Positions 29,301 through 35,940 of a stretch of DNA of 39,848 nt are shown piece by piece. The stretch's first letter is position 1. Each line of letters begins with the position of its first letter. Source of the DNA: Bacteroidales bacterium (lineage in GTDB: Bacteria > Bacteroidota > Bacteroidia > Bacteroidales > P3); contig JAKSMQ010000014.1 of NCBI GenBank assembly GCA_024400565.1, forward strand, positions 1-39,848. The letters run 5' to 3'. The notes under the pieces were generated by a model. That model worked only from the letters and a program-made list of their open reading frames with translations. It was not told where the DNA came from and made no database searches. The translations under genes were made by a program, and so were the position numbers.

Positions 29301-30295
29301 TGGACTGTCATTATCGTTGTCACCCTAAAATAATTGGATATTCGAATGAAAGATTCTATCGCAGGTTGGGAATCAACCTCAGCATTCAAACAAACGAAAG
29401 ACATCCCGAAATAGAACCTCAAGGAATAGTTTGGGAAGATGTTGTTGGTATTCAAAAGGGTGACACCATAAATATTAATGAGGCAGAAGTTAAGAAATGC
29501 ATTGAGCTTGCTTATATGTTGGCTGAAAAATATCCTACGATAAACATCGGAATAATTTCACCTTTTAGAAACCAGGCTCAAGAAATTAATAAGCAACTTT
29601 CGGACAAGTATGGCGAACGGATTGTCGCTGATACAGTCAACAAGTTCCAAGGAGATGAACGAGACATTATTATATACAGTTTAGTCGTTACGGACAATTC
29701 TCCGGAAACCAAAATTCGTTGGATTGACTATGGTGTGCCAAATCTTGTTAATGTGGCAGTAACAAGAGCTAGAACAGCTTTGTATATTGTCGGCAACAAG
29801 GAGTATATCCGAAAAAAATCACCTATTCACTGTCCGTTGGGATATTTACTAAATTATGTTGAACGCGCTTCAAAGATACACTCAGATTTGCGAACTTATA
29901 CTTATATCATCGATACTAATATATTCGTCAATTGTCCTGATATAATAGACAGAATTCCAGCACGTGAATATGTGATTATATCAGCAAAGGTCATAGATGA
30001 ATTAGACAAATTAAAAGTGACATTATCTGGTGACAAAAAACAAAATGCAGAAAAAGCACTTCGCTGTATAAATCAGAATTTTGGGCATCGAAAGTTGCGA
30101 ATGGAGTGTGCCGATTTGTCTTATCTGCCTGTAGATTTCAACCGTAAAAGCCCTGACAATCAGATATTGTCCGTTGTTATGAAATACAGAAATCAGAATC
30201 CAATACTCTTAAGTTCGGATAATGGATTGCTAGTTAAGGCTAAAGGATTGGGTGTTAAAACAAAAACGTTAAATTCATTCTTAAAAGAATATTAG
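26315..30295 (+). CDS. Methyltransferase-like / SF1 helicase / PIN nuclease fusion protein
   Basis: 1326 residues from MTYEELLSQTSN. Residues ~60-230 resemble a class I SAM methyltransferase (IVDWGCGQALAT at 86-97, then IVLIEPSSVALGRA). Residues ~500-1170 are a UPF1/DNA2-type superfamily 1 helicase: GPPGTGKT (525-532), Walker B VIIDEASQCD (DEA 914-916), GDPMQLKHIS, CHYRCHPKIIGYSN, ISPFRNQAQEI, DTVNKFQGDERDIIIYS and VNVAVTRARTALYI. A ~350-residue insert with coiled coil lies between motifs I and II. Residues ~1190-1326 are a PIN domain with acids Asp1200, Glu1229, Asp1281, Asp1302, so the nuclease site looks intact. It is AT-rich and lies between DUF1848 (8 bp) and a WYL-like gene (1 bp). The domain set suggests a nucleic-acid-targeting defence effector; that role is inferred. 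Confidence 0.9.
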   Translation: MTYEELLSQTSNISFETIMKLSTQTIPDAKKYAPWLGLSHGVKILENTDELAQYICAYGTMHKEKIDLALDSIEDTSIFFTNELTIVDWGCGQALATVCFLDYLRKLGKIPTINKIVLIEPSSVALGRASLHIEKYVSSDKIFTINKYINDVLQDEISQNKGIVLHFFSNILDVPSVDICHVHKIISQGVTTNQIFFCVGPQNIGASRIAAFGELFSITSNDLIEEHTGKLSTRGTVNMLVFRKEGFNTDVVKVGYNHYRQIQDENSILLKRIIDNIKPAQTLQERVLQFYKAVIELERKKSSKIEDSYIAPLHLEDNEGKSVINVDIQDNPDFEVEFKNNFDPKITKWPRNLNIGLGIIIDDRVYRLLQYVYPHEDLEKIDITSQYVQVELSSFTLNPNVADELDISSDVISIIEDTIKENSISLEKIENVLQEAIANNLSIDRNVMLALSNEEIALAQTNAELKAMSAKDVGVLLSSFLIGDIEDNSIANIESDTLLQVEKIDESQRKAIATALNSKVSVITGPPGTGKTQMILNLIVNALVMGKSVLVASKNNKAVDNIKERYDTVDSNGYLLRFGSRETVANTLVPYLESLTTRIPHINYDKDSFTILKDHYNQLIKKVTDGHKLLKRHNQLSSEICDNEAALTLLIAELNLAVEEFESEKSCLNNEYTDYDLEIDNKRQIETAVVTFKKHISYIGSKNSYLSKLFFKLFRMGSFKSVVMNDLLNLPISVGRVIENKTGIRSVSDITNMVDLLSLCNTTNFVLGRILDYWGNVSRLEKKYNTLIADLKRKIEKSKQLLSQQKSEFSEIEVIYDQICDSVKNAKDEITEIGKNLLDLVVQGYLVSEGSTSAISRYKSYLPDNIPWRWEDLSEYENNANDFLKYFRLNAVTSLSVKKSYPLMKELFDIVIIDEASQCDIASALPLLFRAKQLVVIGDPMQLKHISSINSNEEMSIKEVLSIAENPLVQYANKSLWDYCNELITTSNRNNHSVVLDCHYRCHPKIIGYSNERFYRRLGINLSIQTNERHPEIEPQGIVWEDVVGIQKGDTININEAEVKKCIELAYMLAEKYPTINIGIISPFRNQAQEINKQLSDKYGERIVADTVNKFQGDERDIIIYSLVVTDNSPETKIRWIDYGVPNLVNVAVTRARTALYIVGNKEYIRKKSPIHCPLGYLLNYVERASKIHSDLRTYTYIIDTNIFVNCPDIIDRIPAREYVIISAKVIDELDKLKVTLSGDKKQNAEKALRCINQNFGHRKLRMECADLSYLPVDFNRKSPDNQILSVVMKYRNQNPILLSSDNGLLVKAKGLGVKTKTLNSFLKEY

Positions 30296-30296
30296 A

Positions 30297-30962
30297 ATGA
30301 GCATAAAAGAATATATTGACAAAGCAATTAGAGAGGGACGTGACATTACTATAGGTTATCAAAAGAATGATGGAACACTCTCAAAGAGAACAATTAGTAA
30401 CGTACAGTACTCTGATGAGTTTGGTGATGGATATATATCAGGCTTTTGCCATCTTAGACAGGAGAACAGAACTTTTAAGATAAGCAGAATTCGAGAAATT
30501 GATGGCATATCTGCTTATGAAGGTCCTACTACATTAGGTAAAACTGCGTACTCAACCAAGACGGCATATTCATCAACGAAGCCTGTAGCAACAACTGCAG
30601 CAGAGAGTACTTCAGGCTCAAAGGTGACTTCTGCTCCAAAAACAGCTTCACAAAGTAGTATATCAAGCTCGTATTCTCGTCCTTCTACATCCTATCAACC
30701 AAAGCATAACCCCCAGCCACAACCAAGAAATGAAGGATGTTATATCGCAACTATGGCTTATGGTGACTATGACCATCCGCAGGTTCTTGCTTTGCGAAGA
30801 TTTAGAGATCAGAAGTTGCTAACGACAATGTTAGGTCGTTTGTTCGTGAGATTCTATTATGCCGTATCACCCCAAATGGTTAAAGTCCTAAAAGGACATG
30901 AGAGAATTAACAGAACAATTAGGGCGATGCTTGATAGATATATTGAGCATATAAGGAACTAA
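30297..30962 (+). CDS. WYL-like domain protein with C-terminal CFI-box
   Basis: 221 residues, starting 1 bp after the helicase stop. Residues 1-75 resemble a WYL ligand-sensing domain (IDKAIREGRDITIGYQKNDG followed by GFCHLRQENRTFKISRIREI) without a DNA-binding HTH. A Ser/Thr/Pro-rich linker (~78-140) follows. Residues 148-221 are a CFI-box-type C-terminal domain, CYIATMAYGDYDHPQVLAL, then RFRDQKLLTTMLGRLFVRFY. WYL domains are common regulators or sensors in defence islands. Without an HTH it may sense a nucleotide or nucleic-acid signal and act on the helicase-PIN partner rather than on transcription; this is inference. Confidence 0.82.
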   Translation: MSIKEYIDKAIREGRDITIGYQKNDGTLSKRTISNVQYSDEFGDGYISGFCHLRQENRTFKISRIREIDGISAYEGPTTLGKTAYSTKTAYSSTKPVATTAAESTSGSKVTSAPKTASQSSISSSYSRPSTSYQPKHNPQPQPRNEGCYIATMAYGDYDHPQVLALRRFRDQKLLTTMLGRLFVRFYYAVSPQMVKVLKGHERINRTIRAMLDRYIEHIRN

Positions 30963-31010
30963 CAAAGGTAATTTTTAATAAGGGATATTCTATAAAAGAT
31001 ACCTAGCAAT

Positions 31011-31066
31011 ATGTTCCTCTATCAAAAACTAATAGATCGTTCCACTCTGCGTCAGGGATTTCAGAT
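31011..31066 (+). repeat. 56-bp direct repeat, left copy
   Basis: 55 of 56 bases equal 32624-32679 (one A/C difference). The two copies enclose 31067-32623, which contains exactly one gene. Confidence 0.95.
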
Positions 31067-31076
31067 GAATAAATAA
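31011..31076 (+). pseudogene. Duplicated 5' end of the HNH gene (21-codon stub)
   Basis: ATG plus 56 bp (31011-31066) match the start of the HNH gene (32624-32679) with a single mismatch, then the frame reads MNK and stops. It lies 48 bp after the WYL-like gene. This is the upstream half of a direct repeat that brackets the AlbA_2 gene, so it marks where the HNH gene originally began. Confidence 0.9.
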
Positions 31077-31084
31077 TTTAGTTT

Positions 31085-32617
31085 ATGACTACAGAAGAAT
31101 TTGTAGAGCTTTGCCAATGTGGCGAGACAACTACGGTACAATATAAGGAGTGCTTCACCACTCAGACGAAGATAGCGCAGGAGATGGTGGCTTTCGCCAA
31201 TACGCATGGTGGAGTCATCATGTTTGGCGTGCAGGATAAGACGGGCGAAATGCTTGGACTTACCTTCAAGCAGTTGCAGGACACTGGGTTGGAACTTGGT
31301 AACACGGCTAACGAGCAAGTGAAGCCTGCCATCTACATAGAAACTGAGGTGGTAAAGGCTGATGATAAGCGTTTCCTTGTTTGTTACATTGCAGAAGGCA
31401 GGAACAAACCATACAAGACGAACAATGGTGAGATATGGGTGAAGCAAGGGCAGGATAAGCGTAGAGTAACGGAGAACTCGGAAATACTCGAACTTTTTCA
31501 GGATTCTGGTTCCTATTATGCAGAAGAAGCTACGGTGAGAGATAGTTCTGTTAACGACCTTGAGATGACCTATCTGCGTGACTATTTCCAGAAGGTTTAT
31601 GGCAAGGCGATTGAGGACTTCGATCAGCCTCTGGAGTCGATGCTTCGTAGCCTTGGTGTAATGAACGGCAAAGGCGAACTGACGCGTGCTGGTGTACTCT
31701 ATTTTGGTAAGCACCCTCAGCAGTATGAGCGTGCGTTCAAGATCAAGGCTGTGGCTTTCGTTGGAAATAGCATTGGCGGTAGTCAGTACATTGATAGTCG
31801 TGATATTGAGGGCACGATTCCTTGGATGTTCCGCGAAGGTATGGCATTCCTCAAATCCATGCTTCATCATCGTCAGGAGGGACAAAACTTCAATAGCGTG
31901 GGCGTGTTGGAAATTCCTGAGGTTGTATTGGAAGAGTTGCTGCAGAATGCACTTGTTCACATCGACCTATTGCATCCTGCTGCCGTGCGTCTGCTGGTGT
32001 TCGAGAATCGTATAGAGATTATCAATCCAGGTAGGCTTTATGGTGGGTTGAAGGTTGAAGACATTCGGCTTGGTGCATCTAAGCAACGTAATCCTCTGAT
32101 GGCAGACTTTGCTGCTCGCACGATGATTTTCCGTGGGCTTGGTAGCGGCATCGTGAGAGCTCTGCGCGAGAATGTTGTGATTGACTTTATCAATGAAGAC
32201 GAAGCCAATCAATTCCGCGTGATCATTTGGAGAATCAATGACAAGGAACAAATTGAACGATTCCGAGAGGAATTGTATGCTGCAGAGAACATACAAAAGA
32301 ATGAGGGTTCTGACAATGATAGCATACAAAAGAAGGATAAGTACATACAAAAGACCATACAAATGGATATTGATTCCATACAAAAGGGCATACAAAAGGT
32401 GTTGAGTGAACGTGACCAGTCAATTACCGAACTCCAAATGTGCGTACTTCTATATTTTGCCAAGCATCCAATGGCGACACGCAAGGATTTCATAGAAGCT
32501 ACAGATGGAGCAACAGAAGGTGGAACAATTTCTGCCATTAGCCGCCTACAAGGATTGCGTCTGTTGAGTCGCCAAGGTGGCAAAAAGAATGGTTACTGGT
32601 TTGTAGTATTTGAGTGA
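31085..32617 (+). CDS. AlbA_2 (Schlafen-type) / HATPase protein
   Basis: 510 residues. The N-terminal ~130 residues are an AlbA_2/Schlafen-type nucleic-acid-binding domain (FVELCQCGETTTVQYKECF, then AQEMVAFANTHGGVIMFGVQ). Residues ~280-390 match the C-terminal HATPase-like domain of RecG-like/AlbA_2 proteins (VVLEELLQNALVHID, then RIEIINPGRLYGGL and FRGLGSGIVRAL). A linker at ~402-438 repeats the tripeptide IQK five times, encoded by CATACAAAAG decamers. The last ~70 residues look like a winged helix. Such proteins are common accessory genes, often in defence islands. It is a single-gene insert between 56-bp direct repeats and has higher GC than the upstream operon. Confidence 0.88.
   Translation: MTTEEFVELCQCGETTTVQYKECFTTQTKIAQEMVAFANTHGGVIMFGVQDKTGEMLGLTFKQLQDTGLELGNTANEQVKPAIYIETEVVKADDKRFLVCYIAEGRNKPYKTNNGEIWVKQGQDKRRVTENSEILELFQDSGSYYAEEATVRDSSVNDLEMTYLRDYFQKVYGKAIEDFDQPLESMLRSLGVMNGKGELTRAGVLYFGKHPQQYERAFKIKAVAFVGNSIGGSQYIDSRDIEGTIPWMFREGMAFLKSMLHHRQEGQNFNSVGVLEIPEVVLEELLQNALVHIDLLHPAAVRLLVFENRIEIINPGRLYGGLKVEDIRLGASKQRNPLMADFAARTMIFRGLGSGIVRALRENVVIDFINEDEANQFRVIIWRINDKEQIERFREELYAAENIQKNEGSDNDSIQKKDKYIQKTIQMDIDSIQKGIQKVLSERDQSITELQMCVLLYFAKHPMATRKDFIEATDGATEGGTISAISRLQGLRLLSRQGGKKNGYWFVVFE
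32290..32398 (+). repeat. Six CATACAAAAG decamers inside the AlbA_2 gene
   Basis: Copies begin at 32290, 32323, 32344, 32356 (one base changed), 32377 and 32389, spaced 33, 21, 12, 21 and 12 bp, all multiples of three. They encode IQK (once IQM) and could gain or lose copies without breaking the frame. Confidence 0.85.
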
Positions 32618-32623
32618 ATATTT

Positions 32624-32679
32624 ATGTTCCTCTATCAAAAACTCATAGATCGTTCCACTCTGCGTCAGGGATTTCAGAT
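32624..32679 (+). repeat. 56-bp direct repeat, right copy
   Basis: Forms the real start of the HNH gene; matches 31011-31066 with one mismatch. Confidence 0.95.
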
Positions 32680-33431
32680 TCCGGTGGAGTTTCATCACCT
32701 GCTGAAGGCGATGCCTGGTGGTATGCCTCTGCATGGGGAGACGCGAAACGTGAAGGTGGTGATAGATGGCGTGGGGTATGATGCGCAACTGAAAAACCAG
32801 GGCTTCGACCGCTCAAAGTATGATGGCCATGAGGACGTGATACAGATATGGTACAGCGAAGGAAGTGCATTGGTGAAGCGCTTGCGAGAGGTATTCTCTT
32901 CCACATGGAACTATGTGGAAGAGCATCAAGAACTTGCCAGAGAACATCAACCGCAAGTTCACCATCCGCATTCCCGAGGAGCATCAGGAATTTCTTGCCC
33001 TAAGTACCACGGATTTGCCAAATGTATTCGTTGCAGATTGCATAACAACCGCTGTAAAAGCAGAAGTGAAGACAGAGGTAAGCACAATGTCGGAACTCGA
33101 CTTTGAAACCTTCGAACCACGTGAGGACAAGAGTGCAGGCATCAAGCAGGTCACACGCCTCCAGAAGGTTCGTCAGCTCGACCGCTCCATAGGTGACTCC
33201 CTAAAACAGCTATACGACTATCGTTGTCAGATGACAGGCGAGAAGGTGGGCGAAGAATACAACGCTTTGGTGGTGGAAGCGCACCACATCATTCCCTTCA
33301 CCGAGAGCATGAACAACGACACCTCGAACATCATCATCCTCTCGCCCTCGTACCATCGTATCATGCAAGGTAATACGAAATACTGCATCAACATAAAGTT
33401 AGTAAACCTTTTCCTTAACATGAACGCATGA
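32624..33431 (+). pseudogene. HNH endonuclease gene, frameshifted
   Basis: The first frame (from 32624) encodes MFLYQKLIDRSTLRQGFQIP and a domain up to SSTWNYVEEH. Near 32925-32935 the sensible reading moves to another frame, LPENINRKFTIRIPEEHQEF, continuing to 33431. One base is missing relative to an intact gene. The second part carries a clear HNH site: YRCQMTGEKVGEEYNALVVE, then AHHIIPF, SNIIILSPSYHRIM. The end (NIKLVNLFLNMNA) looks altered compared with the usual longer C-terminus. It could be a real pseudogene or an assembly indel. By position it was the fourth gene of the helicase-PIN operon before the AlbA_2 insertion. Confidence 0.8.
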
Positions 33432-33507
33432 ACGTGTTAACGAAATGCCCATTTGCTTAACATGAACTCATGAACGTGTTAACAAAAGGCCATTTGCAAA
33501 ACATGAA
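33417..33507 (+). repeat. Short tandem repeat after the HNH gene (42 bp, about 2.2 copies)
   Basis: Units start with AACATGAAC at 33417 and 33459, and a partial one at 33500. They share AACGTGTTAAC, a palindromic core, and CCATTTGC. The repeat overlaps the end of the HNH reading frame. Confidence 0.8.
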
Positions 33508-34187
33508 ACAAATATGAAAAGGAGATGAAAAAAGATAATAATCCGCCTATGATACAAATATTGTATTTCCTCTACTTATTATTAATGTTTTATATCAATA
33601 GTAGGCAAGAGTTAATTTCGCCAAGATACAAAGATTTTGTTAATTATAGATAGAAACTTTAAAAAATATGTTGCATTTTGTGGTCTTGAATGCTTCAATT
33701 ATGCCACTCGGCTCGACGCCTTCGCATGACTTGTTCTGACCTGAAAATTTACGGAAATTTTCGATCTGTTTACGATAATTTTCGTTTCGGAATATATAAT
33801 CCCGAGTGTATATCCATAAAATTTTTCGAGTCAACCTTCGGGGCTTCGTTTCGCTCGGATATCCCTATAAAATCCCTATAAAATCTTCAGGGAATCTTCC
33901 TTGGCGACAATCGTCAGTCACGCCTCATTGAAGGGGAAATTATTTTTTTTTCCCTCCCTCCCCGCGAGACAGAAAAGGAAGGGACGAGACCCGGAAATAC
34001 AAAAAAATCGTATCCTATTTTGGCAGGTTTTTTCTTTTTCAATTTTGGCAAACCTATATTTTGAAAAAATGCCGAAATCAAAAAATTGATATTTTTATTT
34101 CATTGAACCACAATGTAATAAACAGCATTATTTTGGGCAATTTAACTTTTTAGAAAAATTGGATTTTTGCCTTGTCGTAAATGGATG
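33508..34187. other. AT-rich intergenic region without supported gene
   Basis: No credible ORF. It contains a short duplication ATCCCTATAAA (~33861-33883), several TTTTCG-type elements and long A/T runs. It separates the defence-type island from the small-RNA units. Confidence 0.6.
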
Positions 34188-34196
34188 CATCTTTGC
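34188..34196 (+). promoter_or_regulatory. Promoter -7 element of small RNA copy A
   Basis: CATCTTTGC (one base from TATCTTTGC), with TTTTGC at 34165-34170 as a possible -33 element. The same element is conserved in copy B at 34584-34592. Confidence 0.55.
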
Positions 34197-34200
34197 AACC

Positions 34201-34328
34201 GAAATCGAGAAAACGATTGACGAGTTCCTTGACACGGTTGCTAAACTACAGGTCCTCTCGGAGGGGCATACAAGGGTATGCCGGCGGGTTCGTCTCCCGC
34301 AGGACGCACTAAACTGTGCGTTTTTTTT
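34201..34328 (+). ncRNA. Putative structured small RNA, copy A, with terminator
   Basis: Begins just after a promoter-like element. Predicted hairpins are AATCG/CGATT, CCTC-TCG-GAGG, GGCATAC-AAGG-GTATGCC and GCGGG-TTCGTCT-CCCGC, the last looking like a tRNA T-arm. GTCCT and AGGAC can close around the last three, as in a short acceptor stem. ACGCAC-TAAACT-GTGCGT plus eight T (34304-34328) forms a clear intrinsic terminator. There is no D-arm or anticodon arm, so it is not a normal tRNA. The T-loop is TTCGTCT here and TTCGACT in copy B. Function unknown. Confidence 0.6.
34304..34328 (+). terminator. Intrinsic terminator of small RNA copy A
   Basis: Perfect 6-bp stem ACGCAC/GTGCGT, loop TAAACT, followed by T-run. 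Its 5' arm overlaps the AGGAC strand of the T-arm-like fold, so the two structures could compete. Confidence 0.75.
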
Positions 34329-34581
34329 GACACAAACCTGGATTCTTGGGCCGCTTTTTGACAAGAATCAGCAACTTGAAAAAATCAATAAACAAGCAGA
34401 GTATTTCAGGGTCGATTTTGATCCGTTTCCCCAAGGTCTTTTCTTCCGATGTTTGAAAAAACCGAAATGTTAAATGGTTTTAACAAAAATAGGACATAAG
34501 TGATTCACAATAAGATACAATCGTTTTCAATTTCCGATTTTCGGCAAAACGAAATCGGCAAATCGGCGGCGGAATAAATGT
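34329..34581. other. Spacer between the two small-RNA units
   Basis: Holds one 33-36-bp repeat unit (GACACAAACC...TCTTGGGCCGCTTTTTG) directly after copy A and a palindrome CCGATTT...AAATCGG (34535-34559) just before copy B. No gene was seen. Confidence 0.55.
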
Positions 34582-34594
34582 TGCATCTTTGCAA

Positions 34595-34720
34595 CCGAAA
34601 TCGAAACACGATTGACGAGTTCTTTGACACGGCTGCTAAACTACAGGTCCTCTCGGAGGGGCATACAAGGGTATGCCGGCGGGTTCGACTCCCGCAGGAC
34701 GCGCTAAACTTCGCCTTCTT
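34595..34720 (+). ncRNA. Putative structured small RNA, copy B
   Basis: The unit 34582-34710 matches copy A (34186-34315) over ~130 bp with few changes. Changes are mostly in loops: the first hairpin keeps AATCG/CGATT while its loop changes from AGAAAA to AAACA. T-loop TTCGACT is the tRNA-like consensus. The helices CCTC/GAGG (649-659), GGCATAC/GTATGCC (660-677), GCGGG/CCCGC (679-695) and closing GTCCT/AGGAC (647-651, 696-700; all offsets +34000) are intact. The 3' terminator seen in copy A is degenerate here (GCG...CGC, then a T-rich stretch). Confidence 0.55.
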
Positions 34721-34734
34721 CTGTTTATTTTTTG

Positions 34735-34983
34735 TGGGATTTGGCGTTCGTTTTTTAAGACACAAACCTGGATAAACCTCCTTGTGGGATACTTGGCGCT
34801 CGGCTTTTTGACACAAACCAAGATAAACCTCCTTGGTCGAGGACAGGACTCTACGAGTCCCTATGGAGGGCTGGAGTCGCCATGAGCTTACAAGCAAGCT
34901 TGACGCTCCTGTCGTCCCCAACCCTCCGAGCCTCCGGCTCTGTCCTCGCCCAAGGCGATAAACCTAAATAAACCCTTGTCGCT
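34735..34983 (-). repeat. Palindromic repeat R1 (type A, minus orientation) with short units
   Basis: Main element 34810-34983, preceded by a 33-50-bp short unit with GACACAAACCTGGATAAAC. Read on the minus strand it begins GCGACAAGGGTTTATT, GGTTTATCGCCTTGGGCG and ends GGAGGTTTATCTTGGTTTGT. Inside are hairpins GAGCC-GGA-GGCTC and CAAGCTTGCTTG. It is nearly identical to R4 and R6 in opposite orientation. Confidence 0.9.
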
Positions 34984-35043
34984 ATTGCAAATGCCAATAT
35001 CTAATGCCAAAAGCTAAAGGCTAATAGCTAATGTCAACAACAA
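34984..35043. other. Unique spacer between R1 and R2
   Basis: Consists of degenerate short repeats of CTAATG/GCTAAAGG type. Comparable spacers lie between R3-R4 and R5-R6. Confidence 0.6.
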
Positions 35044-35234
35044 GCGACCCGGGTTTATTAAGGTTTATCGCCTTTGGCGGGGCTTGGCAGATGTGGGGAC
35101 TTATTTGAACGAGAGCTTGCTCTCGGGCAAATATGGGCACATATATGCAGAAGATGCATAGCAGCTTCAAAAAGAAGCCCTGCCAAAGGAGGTTTATCTT
35201 GGTTTGTGTCTAAAAAAGACCCCACAAGAAACCC
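35044..35234 (+). repeat. Palindromic repeat R2 (type B, plus orientation)
   Basis: Same outer ends as type A (GCGACCCGGGTTTATT, GGTTTATCGCC; AAGGAGGTTTATCTTGG) but a different core with GGGGCTTGGCAGATGTGGGG, the palindrome GAGAGCTTGCTCTC and GAAGATGCATAGCAGCTTC. It faces the 106-aa gene; the inverted partner R3 lies 2.2 kb downstream. Confidence 0.9.
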
Positions 35235-35405
35235 AAGCAAGAAACCCAAGCAAGACAACCCCAAATAATTAATAAATAATAATTCAATATTTAAAACCCC
35301 GTGAAAAGGACACGGGTGCTGAGAATGGCAAGCACGAGGACGATATTCCCGGGTAAAGCTAGCAACAATCTGAATGTCTTCCATCGCTCACAAATTCTCA
35401 CAAAA

Positions 35406-35726
35406 ATGAAAAAGAATCTTCAGATGTGCATCGACTTGAGAACCTATCTCCACAACGACGAACTCCCCTTGCAGGGCAAACCCTACCAGGGCACTCTCAC
35501 CCAGGTCGACGACGACATGGTCTACTTTGTAGAGAAGTGTCACTCCGAACATCGCAACCGCTGTCTCTACAACGGCAAGCAACTTACCATGACCATCAGC
35601 CGGGACGGTCAGCCCCGTTTCAACTTCAAGCAACTCCATATGGGGCCAGGCTTCGTAGAGAAAACCTATATCCTCGAACTCATCAACGATCTCCTTCATG
35701 CCTTCGAATGCCTCGGAGAGAAGTAA
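35406..35726 (+). CDS. Hypothetical 106-aa protein of the repeat-bracketed module
   Basis: MKKNLQMCIDLRTYLHNDEL start; an upstream in-frame Met at 35301 is less likely, because this Met gives the better N-terminus. A small beta-rich, basic/acidic protein (QGTLTQVDDDMVYFVEKC, then KTYILELINDLLHAFECLGE). No family recognised and no membrane segment. It lies inside the R2-R3 inverted repeat pair, ~215 bp before the DUF3987-like gene, so it is probably a member of that cassette. Confidence 0.6.
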   Translation: MKKNLQMCIDLRTYLHNDELPLQGKPYQGTLTQVDDDMVYFVEKCHSEHRNRCLYNGKQLTMTISRDGQPRFNFKQLHMGPGFVEKTYILELINDLLHAFECLGEK

Positions 35727-35940
35727 GGTTCAACATTACCTCCAACCCCCAAATCTTCCAATTCCAAATCTTCCAATTAAAAAAATGCTATGTCAATACC
35801 CCTTTATAGAATACTTAACTAATTAATAATTAAATATATATATACGAAACAGGCGATATTGACCCTCTCAAAAAACAATTGGAAGAACTGGAATTGGAAG
35901 ATTTATACCACTTAATTTTCCCCTAAAAAGCACAACAACA
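35727..35940. other. Intergenic region with inverted repeats and a possible gene relic
   Basis: A doubled AATCTTCCAATT motif (~35750-35778) is mirrored by AATTGGAAG repeats (~35876-35903). The second arm also reads as KKQLEELELEDLYHLIFP with no start codon, which may be the tail of a lost gene upstream of the DUF3987-like gene. Confidence 0.5.

Noticed and set aside
34159-34473. 104-residue open frame and its minus-strand counterparts
   Set aside because: They overlap the small-RNA units; conservation there is explained by RNA structure and not by protein, since indels shift the frame between the copies.
34640-34710. An ordinary tRNA gene
   Set aside because: The T-arm is convincing, but there is no D-arm, no standard 7-nt anticodon loop and only a 5-bp acceptor-like stem, in both copies.
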